A stretch of 64,000 bases of DNA, from NCBI GenBank assembly GCA_005656395.1, contig SRSI01000068.1, forward strand, positions 248,001-312,000. Direction: 5' to 3'. This stretch comes from Strongyloides papillosus. Taxonomy: Eukaryota; Nematoda; Chromadorea; Rhabditida; Strongyloididae. Below, piece after piece: positions 36,346-48,925 of this stretch. The position numbers were made by a program, and so were the translations under genes. Position 1 is the first letter of the stretch; each line of letters starts with the position of its first letter. The notes beneath the pieces were generated by a model. The model had not been told where the DNA came from. It made no database searches and saw nothing but the letters and a program-made list of their open reading frames with translations.

Positions 36346-36916
36346 AACAATTATTTTAATTCAAAATTCTCTATTTACAATAAATATTTACGTTTTAATA
36401 TCGTATACACTTATAATGCAACTATGCCGTTTTCAATTTAATATTTTCTTCTTTTGTAATTATAAACAAAGTAACATTTTAATTTCATATGACAGAAGTA
36501 AATGTTGAGAAAAGTTCTTTTAATTTTTTATTGATATACTAAAAAAATTGAAGTATTAAAGATACAACTTTAAATAAAACGTTTTTAAATGAAGTCTATT
36601 CATTTGTTTAAGACAATTTTTTTTGCGTGTGATTATTAAATACTACATTTCAAAAACATACATAACATAATAATATAAGAAAGTAAAAAATAAAGAAATA
36701 TTATAATGTAGAAAATTTTTTTAAAGCGAATTTTGCTATTTTCATGTAAATGTATGCAAAGGTAATAAAATATTAAGATATTATCACAATATCTTTTATA
36801 AATAAATAGTTAAATAAAAAATCACTGAATATTATATTATTAATACATCTTTCATATTGTATCATAAATACTGTTTAAAAAATTTTATTAACATAAAAAA
36901 AACAAAGTATCATTAT

Positions 36917-38606
36917 TTATATTTGAACATGTATTTGTGGTTCAGTAAAAGTTAAGTTATTGTTTGAAATTAGTTCCTCTTTATTATCATATGAATTGGA
37001 TATATTACATTCTTCAATAGATTTAGAAGATGGTACCTCTAATGTCTTTTTTCGTTCATTATATCTATTTAATTTTTTTCCTCTACCTTGTGAAATATTT
37101 TTAACTCTTTTTGATGACCATGTTCTAGCATGATGTCTCACTGTTGTTATTGCTTTAAAACTTTTATTTCTAAAACTTCTCATTACTTTTCTAACTTTTC
37201 GTTTAGCAGTATCAGTTTTATTTCCAAAAAACAGATACCAAATTTTATACTTTCCATCTGTTACTGTAAAATTATTGTATAAATATAATTCAATTTCCTA
37301 TCAAACTTACGATCATCGTATGATTTTGATGCATGATAATTTAATATACCAACAAAAAAGAGAATATAAGCTAATGAGGAAAGAAAAGCAAAGCTTGAGT
37401 ATATTTTTTTGCCATATTTATTAATTATCTAAATATAAAAATTTTTTATAAATTAACTATTATTATTACCTCGTTAATAACTATTGGGGATAATAGATTA
37501 GCTAAAGCTTTTGAAATAAAAATAAAATGTATTGTGGCAACATTGGATAATTTCAAATAACCTAAAATTGTTGGAAATATAGGTCCGATTCCTATTCCGT
37601 ATAATATATATACTAAATTAAGAGGTATTGGAAAATTAAATAGACACGAAGCCATTGAACAGATAGAGATTGAAGCTGTTAGTGTAAACAATTGGTGCTT
37701 GGATATAAACAAATACATTGATAATATTTTCGAGATTATCATAAAAAATAATAAAAAAGTTAAGTTTGATAAATAATCCCAGTCCTTGTTACAGTAATAT
37801 ATGAAAAAATGGAGCGATGAATTTATACAGTATTGTGAAAAAACCATTAATAGTGAATATATAATTAATTTACTTTGATACGGTTTTTCGTTATGACTTG
37901 ATGGAATATCTTCGTACTCATTTAAATTGTTATTTTTTACTTTATTATCTAATATTTCCTGTTTCTTCCAATAATAAAAGAATATAATTATTATTGTTTG
38001 AATGATAGGGAGAAAGAATTTGTAAATGTCTAAAATTTCAATGTCATGAATATTTATCGAACATATCAATTCAGGGGCAGTATTATCGACAATTAAAATT
38101 CTTGAATATGAATTTCTAAATAATGCTCCAAGAAGATATCCAAGGACATAAAATATTTCATTAATATATAGTAGATGTATTTTTGATGAATGTAGTTGAT
38201 TGTACATCATTATATAGATGATTAATTCAATAAGATAGTTGCATGATTCAATAATTATTAATAAAGTGAAAAAAATGTAGCTTTTTTCATAAGTTAAAGC
38301 AAATATAATAATTTGACAAAATATTTTAATCATGAATACTCTGATAACACTTTCTATAGTTAGAAATTTTTCTTTTAAAAAATAAGTAATAATACTAGAT
38401 ATTAATTGTGATAGACCAAAAAATATAAAAGTTGGAATATAAAATGTTTCATTTTTTGGTACCATAAATGGCACAATTGAAATTAAAAATTGATCCAACC
38501 CACAAAATAATAAAATGACTTGAAAAAATAATAGCTTGTAATATGGTTCAAATTTTATCTCTTTTATGAAATTGTTAATTTCTTTAACTACTACTACTTC
38601 CAACAT
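36917..38606 (-). CDS. Major-facilitator-like membrane transporter (one-base frame conflict)
   Basis: Exons are 37470-38606, 37311-37429 and 36917-37263. About eleven hydrophobic helices are visible, in two blocks separated by a hydrophilic loop (around 37880-37960), and a basic C-terminal tail of roughly 110 residues follows. Helix layout, an early PKNETFYIP loop and the overall size of about 533 residues suggest the MFS superfamily. A link to SLC19 (folate/thiamine carriers) is possible but weak. Exon 2 is 119 nt, but incoming and outgoing phases need 118. With all bases kept, the frame meets TGA just before the donor. Reading is coherent if one base is absent near the paired A4 runs at 37380-37388. 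No substrate can be assigned. Confidence 0.6.
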
Positions 38607-39652
38607 TGTTGATAAAAAAAACCAAAGTTAAAATAAAATGGAAAAATGAGTGAAAAATGTAATATAAAAGACTTAAATATATTATTTATTGTTGACTATA
38701 TTTCATAAATATTAAAGTCTTCTTTTATATTTAAATTAATAAATGGAATGTTAAAATGATAACTCAATTTAAAGGATATAAACTTCTAGAAAAAATTATA
38801 ATCCTCACTTTCCGTTTTTATTAATTATAAGCGTTTTCAAGGTAAAAAATTCCGTATAGCATTTAACAATCTGCCTCAGACTTTAACTTTTTATTTTATC
38901 TAAGGTTTCTTTATATATCAAAGTTCTAAATATTTATATACCTTAATAGTAATAAACATATCTTTTTTCCAGGAATAAAATTTTAATTTGTTTGCAAAGC
39001 GATTATAAATTTGGTGATGACGCATATCAAAACAAGTTATATATAACTTTTAAAATATAATTATTTTAATTTATCAATTACAAAAGATTGTTTTTAAAAT
39101 AATTATTTAGAATTTCTTAGAAAAATGTATATAATTTAAAAAAATATTATGACATTCAAAACAATCAAACTAAGTTGAGCACTTTTTTAAATAGATTTTT
39201 TCAATAACAGAGGGATTTTATTGTTAATGATATCATTGTTTTTAAATAAACAAAAAGTATCCGAATGCACGACATTGTCCTGGAATTAAAGTATCTGTAA
39301 ATGACATAATAAACAATTAAAACCTTTTTTTATGAAAAAATCTTTAATATATCTAATCTTATAAATTCAAGGGTACATTTTTTTCTCTTGACCAATTAAA
39401 GCCATTGTAGAAACATTTGTAATAAAATTGTGCAGTTTCTTCCTGATATCTTCATTATGTATAATGTTGTTTTAAAAAACAATTTCAAATCAATCAATAT
39501 CAATAGTATATATGTTATTTTATTTTCTATCTCTTAGTGAATGATAGTTCTATTTATCCAAAAATAAGTAAATATGTTTATTAATATCAAAATCATGCAA
39601 AAGTACAAAAATAAAAATCACACAAAAACCTTAAAAAAATATTTCTTTCACT
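38607..39652. other. Intergenic stretch, no gene seen
   Basis: About 1 kb lies between two minus-strand genes. I looked here for a second RecA domain belonging to the DEAD-box-like gene upstream and found none. Confidence 0.5.
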
Positions 39653-40420
39653 TTAAAAAATATTAAAATCATAGTGTTTTCTGAACGAAAAATATGAATA
39701 AACTTCTTTTGTAGTATCATCAAGTTTTTCTGAAGTAGCTATAACACTACATTTATTAACAGGGTCCCATCCACATTTTATCATTTCATCAGTCAAATTA
39801 ACATAGTCAATTGACTGCTTCCAAAGTCCAATATTGACAAGAACAAGGTAAAAGCAATTATCAAAACGAATCATTCCTTTAGTAACATGATGATGAAGAT
39901 TGGATACAGTTGTTACCAAAATATGAAATGGTGAACGCATTTCTCTTGTATTCATTTCCATTTTTCGTCCTTGATGAGATATAACTACATGAATTTTCAT
40001 AGATCTTACAAATGTATTAATTGTGTTGTATAGTTCAGCAGCGGCCTCAGGTGATAAAGTAACAAAAACCATAAGTGGAATTTTTTTTTCTGGTACCTCT
40101 GGATGGAGTTCATGGGAACGATCAAATATAAGAGGAAAGTAGTACATAAAGAAATTTTCATTATCGTTACCAAAAAGTCTTACATTTCGCTTTTCTTCAC
40201 CATGCAAAGCAATATTTATTTGATATGTTAGTTTAGAAGGTGTCAAAGTGTATCCCAATTGCCCTATACGATCGATGATATCCTTGTGCATTTTAAAATC
40301 ATCGTAGTGATTTAAGACGATTTCATGATTTCCTGTAAAAATAATAAAATTAGTAACACATATTCAACTTCTTTTACCTTCTGGAAAATTGTCAAAATTT
40401 TTTAAACTTAATCTCTCCAT
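39653..40420 (-). CDS. Degenerate DEAD-box helicase, first RecA-like half only
   Basis: Exons are 40378-40420 and 39653-40332 (45-nt intron), giving 240 residues with closed phases. The order of blocks follows the N-terminal RecA domain of DDX3/Vasa-type helicases. There is a Q-motif-like start (HYDDF...GYTLTPSKLTYQ), a TLSPEAAAELY block for motif Ia, ILVTTVSNL for TPGRL, YLVLVNIGLW where VLDEAD should be, and SVIATSE for SAT. The Walker A glycine-rich loop and the DEAD residues are missing, so ATP hydrolysis is not expected. The second RecA domain is absent. The gene has a normal intron, no internal stop and a likely trans-splice acceptor, so it may be expressed as a pseudoenzyme, perhaps binding a helicase partner or RNA. 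It could instead be a decaying duplicate. Confidence 0.6.
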
Positions 40421-41540
40421 GGTTACTATCTGGCAAAAAAAAATTAAGGATGAATGTTTCAAGTTATACTTTGTACAAAATAAACAGCAAAATTCCAAGG
40501 AGGTTGTTGTAGGAGCTGATTTTGGTACGAAAATAACCCAATCTAACATTCAAAAAATGTCAAAGTACAGAGTATTGTTGATATATTATTCAAAATAAAA
40601 ATATGGCACTCTATTGTAAAGAAACACAATAAATTATTCATGTAACTGAAATAATATTTCCCAATTAAGTTTTTATTTTTCCATTTTATTCAATGAAATA
40701 TTTTTTGAGAAAAATCCCTTTTACAATAATTGTTTGTTATTAATTTTATTATATTAATAATAATCGTTTTTATATATTTTATAACCACTCGTTAAGTATG
40801 CAACAAAATATGTATTCATAAATTTTTTGACCTCTAGATTTCATATTTAACTCTGGAATTTTACATGTAATTAGATTATAACACAAACTATTTGAAAATA
40901 AAAAAATTTGTCCAATGGGGAGAAAATTGGGATCAAAGTACCAAAAATGGCAGTTTTCGAATTAACGGTCAATTGGCAATTTAACAATAAATTTAACAAA
41001 CACAAGCATACAAATTTAATATTTGTGTGTGCCATTACTAAATCAGACAATCTAGTTATCCAATGATAAAAAATCGTAATTTTCTTGACATTTTTAGAAT
41101 TGTTTCGTGACAACAATAATGAGAAAAATTAGAGGGAATTCGAGATTCTAAAATTAAAATGCCCCAGATATTAACTTTTACTATTAATAATAAATATTTT
41201 AGAAAATTTAAACCCATTAAAAAGATATTTTTAGTAAATAATCTCTTTTTAATTGTTATCAATTTACAACTTTTAATTTTGTTGTTTTTATCTTTCAGTC
41301 AACTCATTGTCCTTTACTCTCTTGCGATTTACTTGATCATTTTATCCCAGATTCGATAGTTAAACAATGCATTGTCAAATAGGTTTAGTTGATAAAAAAT
41401 ATTGTAACAAAAATATTTAAGAAAAACCTCTTTATCTACATAAAATTCTACTACATATAATACAATTAAATACACAAAAATAATCAGACACTCTATATAC
41501 AACAATTACATAGATACATATATACAATCTAAATCTTCGT
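40421..41540. other. Intergenic stretch, no gene seen
   Basis: Short open frames on both strands between 40870 and 41360 overlap each other and lack start context or family motifs. I regard them as chance. Confidence 0.45.
40430..40445 (-). promoter_or_regulatory. Probable trans-splice acceptor of the DEAD-box-like gene
   Basis: On the minus strand a T-rich run ends in TTGCCAG nine bases before the ATG at 40420. Its presence argues that the degenerate gene is still transcribed. Confidence 0.4.
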
Positions 41541-42245
41541 TCAACACGGCATAGGAAATACTCCCTTCAACGTCTGTTAAAAAGCAACAAACATTAGAGC
41601 AATAATTTCTAAAACTTTAAGAGAATGATAATCAATCTCACTGTGGTACTTTTACGATTAATATACCATTTTCTCGTTCAATGTTCTTCAATATCGTCTC
41701 TCGTGTCCACTGGTGAATTAAAAGTCAAAGGTAGGAAATTTATACTTGGACAGTTATTTATTCGTAGTGGACCCACGATACCTAATCCTACAAAATTGGT
41801 AAACGATCCAATATTCTCTTTACGATGTGGAAAATGCATTGACAAACCCTGAAGGTCCTCGTCTGTCGTAAAATGTTCCATGTGACTGTAGGATAGTTAT
41901 TGGTTGAAGCATCCTTTAACGTTCTGTAAGTAAGTAGGTTAAGTAATGGTAATTTTAGAATATCTATAACTTACATCTTCCATTTTTTTATATTAATCGC
42001 TGGGCTAGAAATAAAGAGTTGTAGACTGCCCTTGTACTTCACACGACTATCCGAGTCCATTACAGGTACTGGAGAACTAGTAGCAGTAAGTGAATAGTGG
42101 TGAGTAGAGCTAGAACTAATGGCTAAAAGCCATGACAAATTGTTGTTATATAGTAAATTGTAATCACATTTAGAGACTTCTGTTGCGTCGTAACAGTTTT
42201 TTTTTCTCCAAAATTGTTCGTATACAAAATTTCGTTAACAGCCAT
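41541..42245 (-). CDS. Tentative unknown gene with a frame break in a 9-base run
   Basis: Base composition here is less AT-rich than the surroundings. A minus-strand reading starts at the ATG at 42245 (MAVNEILYTNNFGEKK). It then needs one added or two removed bases in the nine-base run 42197-42205 to continue as a Ser-rich segment and MDSDSRVKYKGSLQLF up to a GTAAGT donor (exon end 41975). A TTACAG acceptor leads to an exon from 41923 (TLKDASTNNYP), which could use a GTAAAG donor after 41824 and end in a short exon at 41541-41573. On the plus strand, 41625-41852 encodes a leader-like ORF, and the complementary introns also show good splice signals. Strand and structure are therefore uncertain. 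Confidence 0.3.
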
Positions 42246-42735
42246 TTTTTTAATAGTCGATGATCTTTTGTTCGACAATAGTCTTAAGAGTACAAAGTAA
42301 ATGGCAAAAAGAAGTGTGTATTGGGTTTTCGAATTTAGGTAAAACAAACGCAAGACTAAACGTGACAATATACAATGAAATAAAATTATAGATAATAAAT
42401 CTTTTCGTTGTAATTCCTTAATTGAAATAATTGTAAGATAATACCCTTTACTTCGTTAGAATGTTACGAAATTCACCATAGAATAAACTTTTTCTGTAAA
42501 ATATAAACTAATAATTTAGGAGGTACTTAAAGATTATGGTGTAATATTTTAGGCTGATGCAAGTGTTAAATTTAATAAATTTATGTGATTTACTTAATTG
42601 TTATAACGGGAAAGAACCTAAGCATAGAGTGACTGAACCAAAAAAATAGGAAAAATTCATACAAAAATTATTATATATTTGAAACATGCCCCATATGTTA
42701 TATGTACTTCGGTTACGAAGGTTTCGATAAAAAAA

Positions 42736-43218
42736 ATGTTTAAATTTAATAATAAACATTGTCATAAATCACCAATCATGTTCCATATCCCAACATTTCA
42801 TGGAGTTTTACCAACTCTTTATGAAGATACATATAAATACTTTCCAACAGATATAGAAAGATATACAAATCGCACTATTTCAAGAGAATATGATGCAGCA
42901 TTTTCTCTAATGGTAAAAACAGAAGACGCTGTTAATGATGTCTTAAAATGGGCTGTTTTATGTGCTTTAGATAAACATGGTATTCAACCAGTAAATTGGT
43001 TTGATTGTTTTAATCAATTTACAAAAGAAAACATTTTTTCTAAAAAACATATTTGTTATAGATTTGATCAATCTATATTAAGTATCCTTTTGCATAATGC
43101 AAATAATTATGATATAAGAAATTATGCCAGTGAAATATATGATTTTGTCTATCGTGGAAAACATAAAAAACAAAATTTCAATAAATTTAAATTTGGTTGT
43201 AAAAATAAGCATATGTAA
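42736..43218 (+). CDS. Unknown 160-residue protein
   Basis: The single-exon frame uses the first in-frame ATG at 42736 (MFKFNNKHCHKSPIMFHIP). The frame is open further upstream but without an ATG. The protein is rich in His, Tyr, Phe and Asn, with no signal peptide or membrane segment. It contains a mostly helical middle (YDAAFSLMVKTEDAVNDVLK, WAVLCALDKHG) and a basic tail. I recognise no family; its codon use matches the window's clear genes, so it is probably real and nematode-specific. Confidence 0.55.
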   Translation: MFKFNNKHCHKSPIMFHIPTFHGVLPTLYEDTYKYFPTDIERYTNRTISREYDAAFSLMVKTEDAVNDVLKWAVLCALDKHGIQPVNWFDCFNQFTKENIFSKKHICYRFDQSILSILLHNANNYDIRNYASEIYDFVYRGKHKKQNFNKFKFGCKNKHM

Positions 43219-44056
43219 CATTATTTTTTTAATCAAATTTTTGTTTTTCAACCATTTAATTTACTATTATATTTACATTAAAAAAATTCTTTTTTCTAAA
43301 TTTTTTCACATAATAACCGAATCAAAAACAAAAGTTTTATTATATCAATATACTTTCACAATTAGATTTTGAATTTTGCGAACTAAAAAAGGGGAAAAAC
43401 TTTTGATTAGTATATTATCAATTTACTTGTTATAATAAGAATAGCCTCGTCTTGGCATTTTAAAATATCTATCATTTTTAATTAAATTATAATTGCAAAA
43501 AAATTGTTTTGTTTAATTTTTATATTAATTATATTTGGTCTTAATTATTAAAAATAAAATACTTTTATTGTTGATAGTGTAAAACTATACAAATAATCTT
43601 ACATTGTTATTTTGATGTAATGATATATTCTGTAGTTTCGTTAACATTTAGATGTCTGAGACGATGCTTCTTTTTTTGACAGGTGAAGAAGTAATATAAT
43701 AATCAGTATTTATTTTCATGTATTTACGTATGCAAAATTTCATTATGGTTATAAAAGTGTTTTGAATTTGACATAAACTTATGTTTTTTAATTTGATCAT
43801 TAAATATTACAATTTTATATTGACGGTTATAAAAATTTTAGAATAACATTATCATTTGACTCAACAGTATAAACCATTTTTATGGAAATTTGAAAATATA
43901 CATTAAATAATCAACATAATATCACTTTTTAAAAAGTTATTTTTTTTAAATATTCAACAAAATTTAAAAATCATTATTTAAATTTTCATCTAAAAAACAT
44001 TTAAACTAAATTTGTTTTTTATCAAAATATTTCTCATATTGCGTAACAATAAAAAT
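43219..44056. other. Intergenic stretch, no gene seen
   Basis: AT-rich DNA lies between convergent genes; it holds their 3' ends only. Confidence 0.5.
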
Positions 44057-45923
44057 TTATAATGATATTTTCAATGGAAAAAATAAGATAAATAATATTG
44101 TTATTAACAAAATATATTGATAGCCTATATATATATAATTTGATTTATTTTTTACCAACCCGGATATTGAAGAATGAGGATTTATTATTGAAGAGTTTTC
44201 AATTTTTACTATCATGTGGCTTGAATTTAACTTTGAACTGAAAGTATTATCAAATATATCATCATTGGATTCAGTTGTTGTTTCTACTACTTCATTATTC
44301 AACGCTATCGGATCATTTGTCGTGGATATATTATCATCTTCTTCATAAATGTCAGTAAAAATTTCATTTTCATAATTGTATGTGTCATTGATTTTATATA
44401 TCGATACATGTTCATAATTATCTTCATCATTGTGAATATCAGTTTTGAGAGTTGATGTTGTTATTAGTAATTTAGAATTTTTCGCTTTATGATGATGTCG
44501 ATGGTTATGTTTATCAACTAAATTATTATCTGATGTATTAAGAATAATATTTTCAATATCTTCCTTTTTTAATGAGTAATTCAAATATGTTGTGTTTTTT
44601 TGGTTTGATAATGCATAAGCATCTTTCTCCTGTTTTTTAGATTCTCGTGATTCTTTATACTTATTTTTGCTTATCTCTCTTATATTTGGTTTCATAATCC
44701 AATTACAAGTATTTGGAATTTGAATTATATAAGCTGCTAATTTTACAACATTAGTATATGATTCTATAACAGCTTCATCTAATATATAAGATATCTAAAA
44801 AAATATTTAATTAATTTTAAATAGTATATTACTTCAAGAGCACTTTCCGAACATCTTTTATCAATACTTCTATAACATCTATTGTATTCATATAAATTTT
44901 CACAAAATATTTCAAGTGTTGTTTGATTATGTTCTTTTGATGGCATTGCACACTGAGTTTTTGTTTTAAAGATATGTCTTCTTTCACAGTTTAGGAATTC
45001 GAGAAAATCTAAAAATAGATGTTATATAAAATTCCCAGTTTATTACCTTCTTTTCTTTCTCGAGCATAGTTACATATTTCTTTCCAATGCTTTATAGATG
45101 CTAACTTTATATTTTTTTGATGTGAATCTTCTAGTATCGACAAACATTTTTCAAATCGAAAAATTGAACTGAAATATATGGCAATAATTAATTGTTTTGA
45201 TAACTCAATGATTAATCGAGACTTAAATAGTAATTTGTTTAATTTTCATTTAAATTTAAATTGAAAAAAGAATTAACTCAAATTTTTCTTCATTATATTT
45301 GAAGTAGTGAATTCTTATATTAAAAATACTATAGTCTTTTAATTTTTAAATATTTTAAAATGAATTATAATTATAGCAATATTAAATTTGTAAAATAAAT
45401 TAATACAAACATATCAGAATCCTTCAATCATATTGATAGAAGCACTAAATAAATATACTTTGTTTATATAGTTTCAAATATAATGTATTTAGGTCAATTA
45501 TTTCAGAGAAAAGGCATTTTATATAAAGATTTACCAAAATAATTGATATTTTAAATGCTCATTTAAAAATATTATATAAGTATTATATAAATATTTATTA
45601 TAATTTTTTTTAATAACACATAACTTACAAGCATCCCCACATTGTACGTTGATAAGCTTCGGAGTCGTTTTTAAATTTTGCTATAGTTTCATGAAACGGT
45701 GTAAGAAGTAATGAATTTTTATCATCTGATCTTTGTAAAATATTTTCCAGCGTTTTTTTCATTGCATTTTCACATTTACGTAGTTTATAAGAATCTGAAC
45801 TAACTTTTTTCACTTAAAAGAGTGTTTAGTAATTAATTCATAACATTTACCTGTATATATTAAAAATATTCCTAAAACAATGTGAAAAATTCTCCTGTAT
45901 TTAACAAATATTGTATATAACAT
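44057..45923 (-). CDS. Cys-rich secreted or surface-anchored protein
   Basis: Five exons (45851-45923, 45629-45812, 45047-45168, 44833-45008, 44057-44794) close to 430 residues; intron 2 is long (460 nt), the others under 40 nt. The start MLYTIFVKYRRIFHIVLGIF acts as leader or signal anchor. The next 220 residues carry about twelve cysteines in helical context (LRKCENAM, MWGCFSIF, EKCLSIL, EICNYA, LNCERR, TQCAM, IFCENLYEYNRCYR, KRCSES, NTCNW), similar in spirit to nematode DUF19/CPG4-like extracellular domains. A long charged, Asn/Thr-rich stretch with a His cluster (HNHRHHHK) follows. The last 22 residues are hydrophobic with almost no tail, as in a GPI signal or tail helix. Family assignment is tentative. 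Confidence 0.65.
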
Positions 45924-47579
45924 ATCTTTGCAATTTCTATATAAATAACAAAATATCAGAAAAAAAGTAGGAAATAAAGTGGATGAACGAAGCTAAAGTT
46001 AAATTTATTCATAAGAATATCTAATTGGCTAAATTATATTTATAATAAAAATCACAAAAGTCACCACAAATAAGCATATGTATTAGGGGTTGAAGGAATA
46101 AAAGAAATGCTATGTTTGGGAAAATAAGAGTTGCAAGATGTATAAATAAAATATGCCTATTTCTTAGTTGGCAGAATGTAATTACTATAATCATTGAAGC
46201 TGATCAAATTAAGCATTAAGTATTCTATTAAAAAGTAGATGTTACTTTGTATTTATATAATTTGAATAAGTCTTTAATAATAATACAATTTTTTCACATT
46301 TCAAAAAGAATTGTATACTAAGATTAAAGTATAACGAAACAAAAAAAAAGTTGTATTAATAAATAATAAAAAGTTTTTTAAACATATTTTTTTAAAAATT
46401 TGAATAAATACGCAAATTGTATGTACATTTAAATCGAAATATATATTTATTTTTTTTAAATGGAAGTATTTAAAATAACATTATAAATGTTGTATTGAAA
46501 TAAAGTGTTTTTTTAAACAATAATATCACGCAATATGAATAAAATTAAGTTTACTAATTCTTTGCAACTTGATATTTGGATTAAATAAATTCCTTTTTAG
46601 CTCCTCCTTATTTCTATAATTTCATAAATGGCATAATGTTGTAAGATGATCATCATATAAAATATATCAAAGCATTTGTAAAATAGAAGTTGAAATGAAA
46701 GGGCAACTAATTAGATGTAAATTGTATTTATCACCCATAGCATAATTCTTTATCCTTCTTACAATAAAATAACTTTTTTTACAAGCATTTAAGAGATATT
46801 GAAGATGATATAAATAAATTATTGATATTGTTAGTCACTATCCACTAGCACAAGTATTTACGCCATTTTTAACTCTTTTATAAATGTTTTCAGATTCTCT
46901 TTACTACCAATGATATTATTTCACCAAATTTTTGACAATACTATTTTTTGCTTTCTATTTATTTTAATATTCTTTGTTATTTTTATTTTAATATTGACAT
47001 GGAATGGTAGCAATATTTATGAATTTACTGTGAACTGTTCATAGAAGTAAGTTGTATGTGTTAAGTAAATACTTTTTTTTAGAAGGCAAAAATGTACATT
47101 TATCATATTTCTATTGCAATAATTTCTATGAAATTTCCAAATCAATAAGGCATGTTGATATCACAGTAATATATTTCATTTTACATCGAATCAAAATGTT
47201 ATCAGAAAAGGTAATTAATGTATTAAATTCTTATGTTACATTTATTGCTATCTTCATAAATTAATACTATTATTATATGATATCACTATTCTAAACATTT
47301 CTAAGAGATTAGTTATTAGCTAATACTTTGATATATTTCAAATTTTACTATTAACATCTTTGATTGAAAAAAATTTGTTAATATTTCAAGTTTTTTCATT
47401 AAATTATAATCTAATTGAAAAGTTAAGCACCAAAATTTAATTATTATTTGAGTTTAAGATAAAATTTAGACTTTTTCTTGGTACTTGGTGTTTATTCACT
47501 TTTTCTTTATAATAAATTATTTTTAAATTAAACTTTTATATATCATATATTTAAATATATTATTTCTCTTCAGTAAACT
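45924..47579. other. Intergenic stretch, possible ENT 5' exon
   Basis: This gap separates divergent genes. Near its right end, ATG at 47195 heads five codons followed by a GTAATT donor at 47210, which could be an untranslated first exon of the ENT gene joined to the acceptor at 47573. Otherwise nothing is recognised. Confidence 0.35.
47561..47573 (+). promoter_or_regulatory. 3' splice site just before the ENT start codon
   Basis: TATTTCTCTTCAG ends seven bases before the ATG at 47580. It could accept a spliced leader or a 5' UTR exon. Confidence 0.5.
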
Positions 47580-48925
47580 ATGACATTTGCGCCACCAAAA
47601 GATGTCTATAATACCGTTTATTTTATTATGATGCTTCATGGAATAGGAGTTTTATTGCCATGGAATATGTTAACAACAATTGCTCCATCTTACTATATAG
47701 ATTATAAATTAACAAATTATTATGAAAATGGAACAATTAGTTACCAACCTAGTGTAGCAAAGGATTTCTTTAGTTACCTTGGGATTTTCGCTCAATTTCC
47801 AAATTTATTGTTAAATCTCATTAATTTATTCTTAAGGATAAAGGGAGATTTAACCAAAAGAGTTCTTTGGTCAATTTTTATTCTTGGTGGAGGTATTGTC
47901 TTTACAATTGTTTTTATTTATATAGATACATCATCATGGATTATTGCATTCTTCTGGATGAGTATGGGATCTTTCTTTGTTATAAATGGTGCAAGTGGAA
48001 TGTACCAAAATAGTATTTATGGGATTGCGGCAGTCCTTCCTATGGAATTCACAAACTCCGTCATTTTAGGAAACAATATATGTGGGACATTTATTGCCGT
48101 TATTAATATTATAACTATTGCAGGTATGCTTTTACACATATTTCATTAATTACTCCAATAATAGGTTCCAATAATCCAAAAGTGGCTGCAACTGCATATT
48201 TCGTTGTATCATTAGCTGTTATTGTTATATGTTTCTTTAGTATACCACTTTTAAAAAAACTAGAATTCTATAGATATTATGATGATTTATCAAAAACTTC
48301 AATACAAAATAAAAATGGCGATGAAGAGGATGCTAAAATTAGTTTATCAGTCTATTTAGAAGTGTTTAAAAAAGGATGGCAACAAATGATTAATGTATTC
48401 TTAGTATTTTTTGTTACATTAACAATATATCCAACAATACTTTCTGATATCGTTCCAGCTAAATATCATGATAATGATTGGACATTTTTTATTTCAAAAA
48501 AGTATTTTTCTGCCATAACATGCTTCCTTTTTTTCAATTTTTTTGCATCAGCAGGAAATATGATAGCAGGATACATTCCTATGAAATATAAAAGATTAAC
48601 ATCTATTCCAATAATCATTAGACTTTTGTTTATACCATTCTTCATTTTTTGCAACTTCAGACCAGAAAGAAGAACATGGGATGTTGTTTTTGTAAATGAA
48701 TGGTGGTATATAATTGGTAATATTATAATGGCATTTACATCCGGTTATTTCTCATCATTATCGATGATGTATGCCCCTCAAGCTGTTGATCCCTCAAAAT
48801 CACATATCGCTGGAATGATGGCTGCATTCTTCCTGATTTCCGGAATTTGTGCTGGAGTTGGATTTACATTCTTTGTTACATACTTCACAGAAAGTTTAGG
48901 GCCATTAAAACCAATTACAAGTTAA
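47580..48925 (+). CDS. Equilibrative nucleoside transporter (SLC29/ENT)
   Basis: Two exons (47580-48123 and 48165-48925, 41-nt intron) close to 434 residues. Eleven membrane helices can be traced with the family's cytoplasmic loop after helix six (about residues 210-245, acidic GDEEDAK). Diagnostic positions include HGIGVLLPWNMLTT in helix 1, GMYQNSIYGIAAVLPMEFTN and GNNICGTF in helices 4-5, and GYFSSLSMMYAPQ in helix 10. ENTs move nucleosides and nucleobases down their gradient across the plasma or endosomal membrane; nematodes have several paralogues and this one cannot be named from sequence alone. The length is typical. Confidence 0.92.

Noticed and set aside
40871..41359. Three overlapping ORFs of 66-81 codons
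   Set aside because: They overlap on opposite strands, have no splice or start support, and the sequence has intergenic composition.
41678..41881. Minus-strand ORF starting MEHFTTDEDL as a stand-alone gene
   Set aside because: Its frame does not join any upstream exon in phase and it overlaps better splice-supported readings; kept only as part of the uncertain locus.
47052..47264. 70-codon ORF upstream of the ENT gene
   Set aside because: No in-phase link to the transporter; joining 47209 to 47574 gives an immediate stop, so at most it is 5' UTR.
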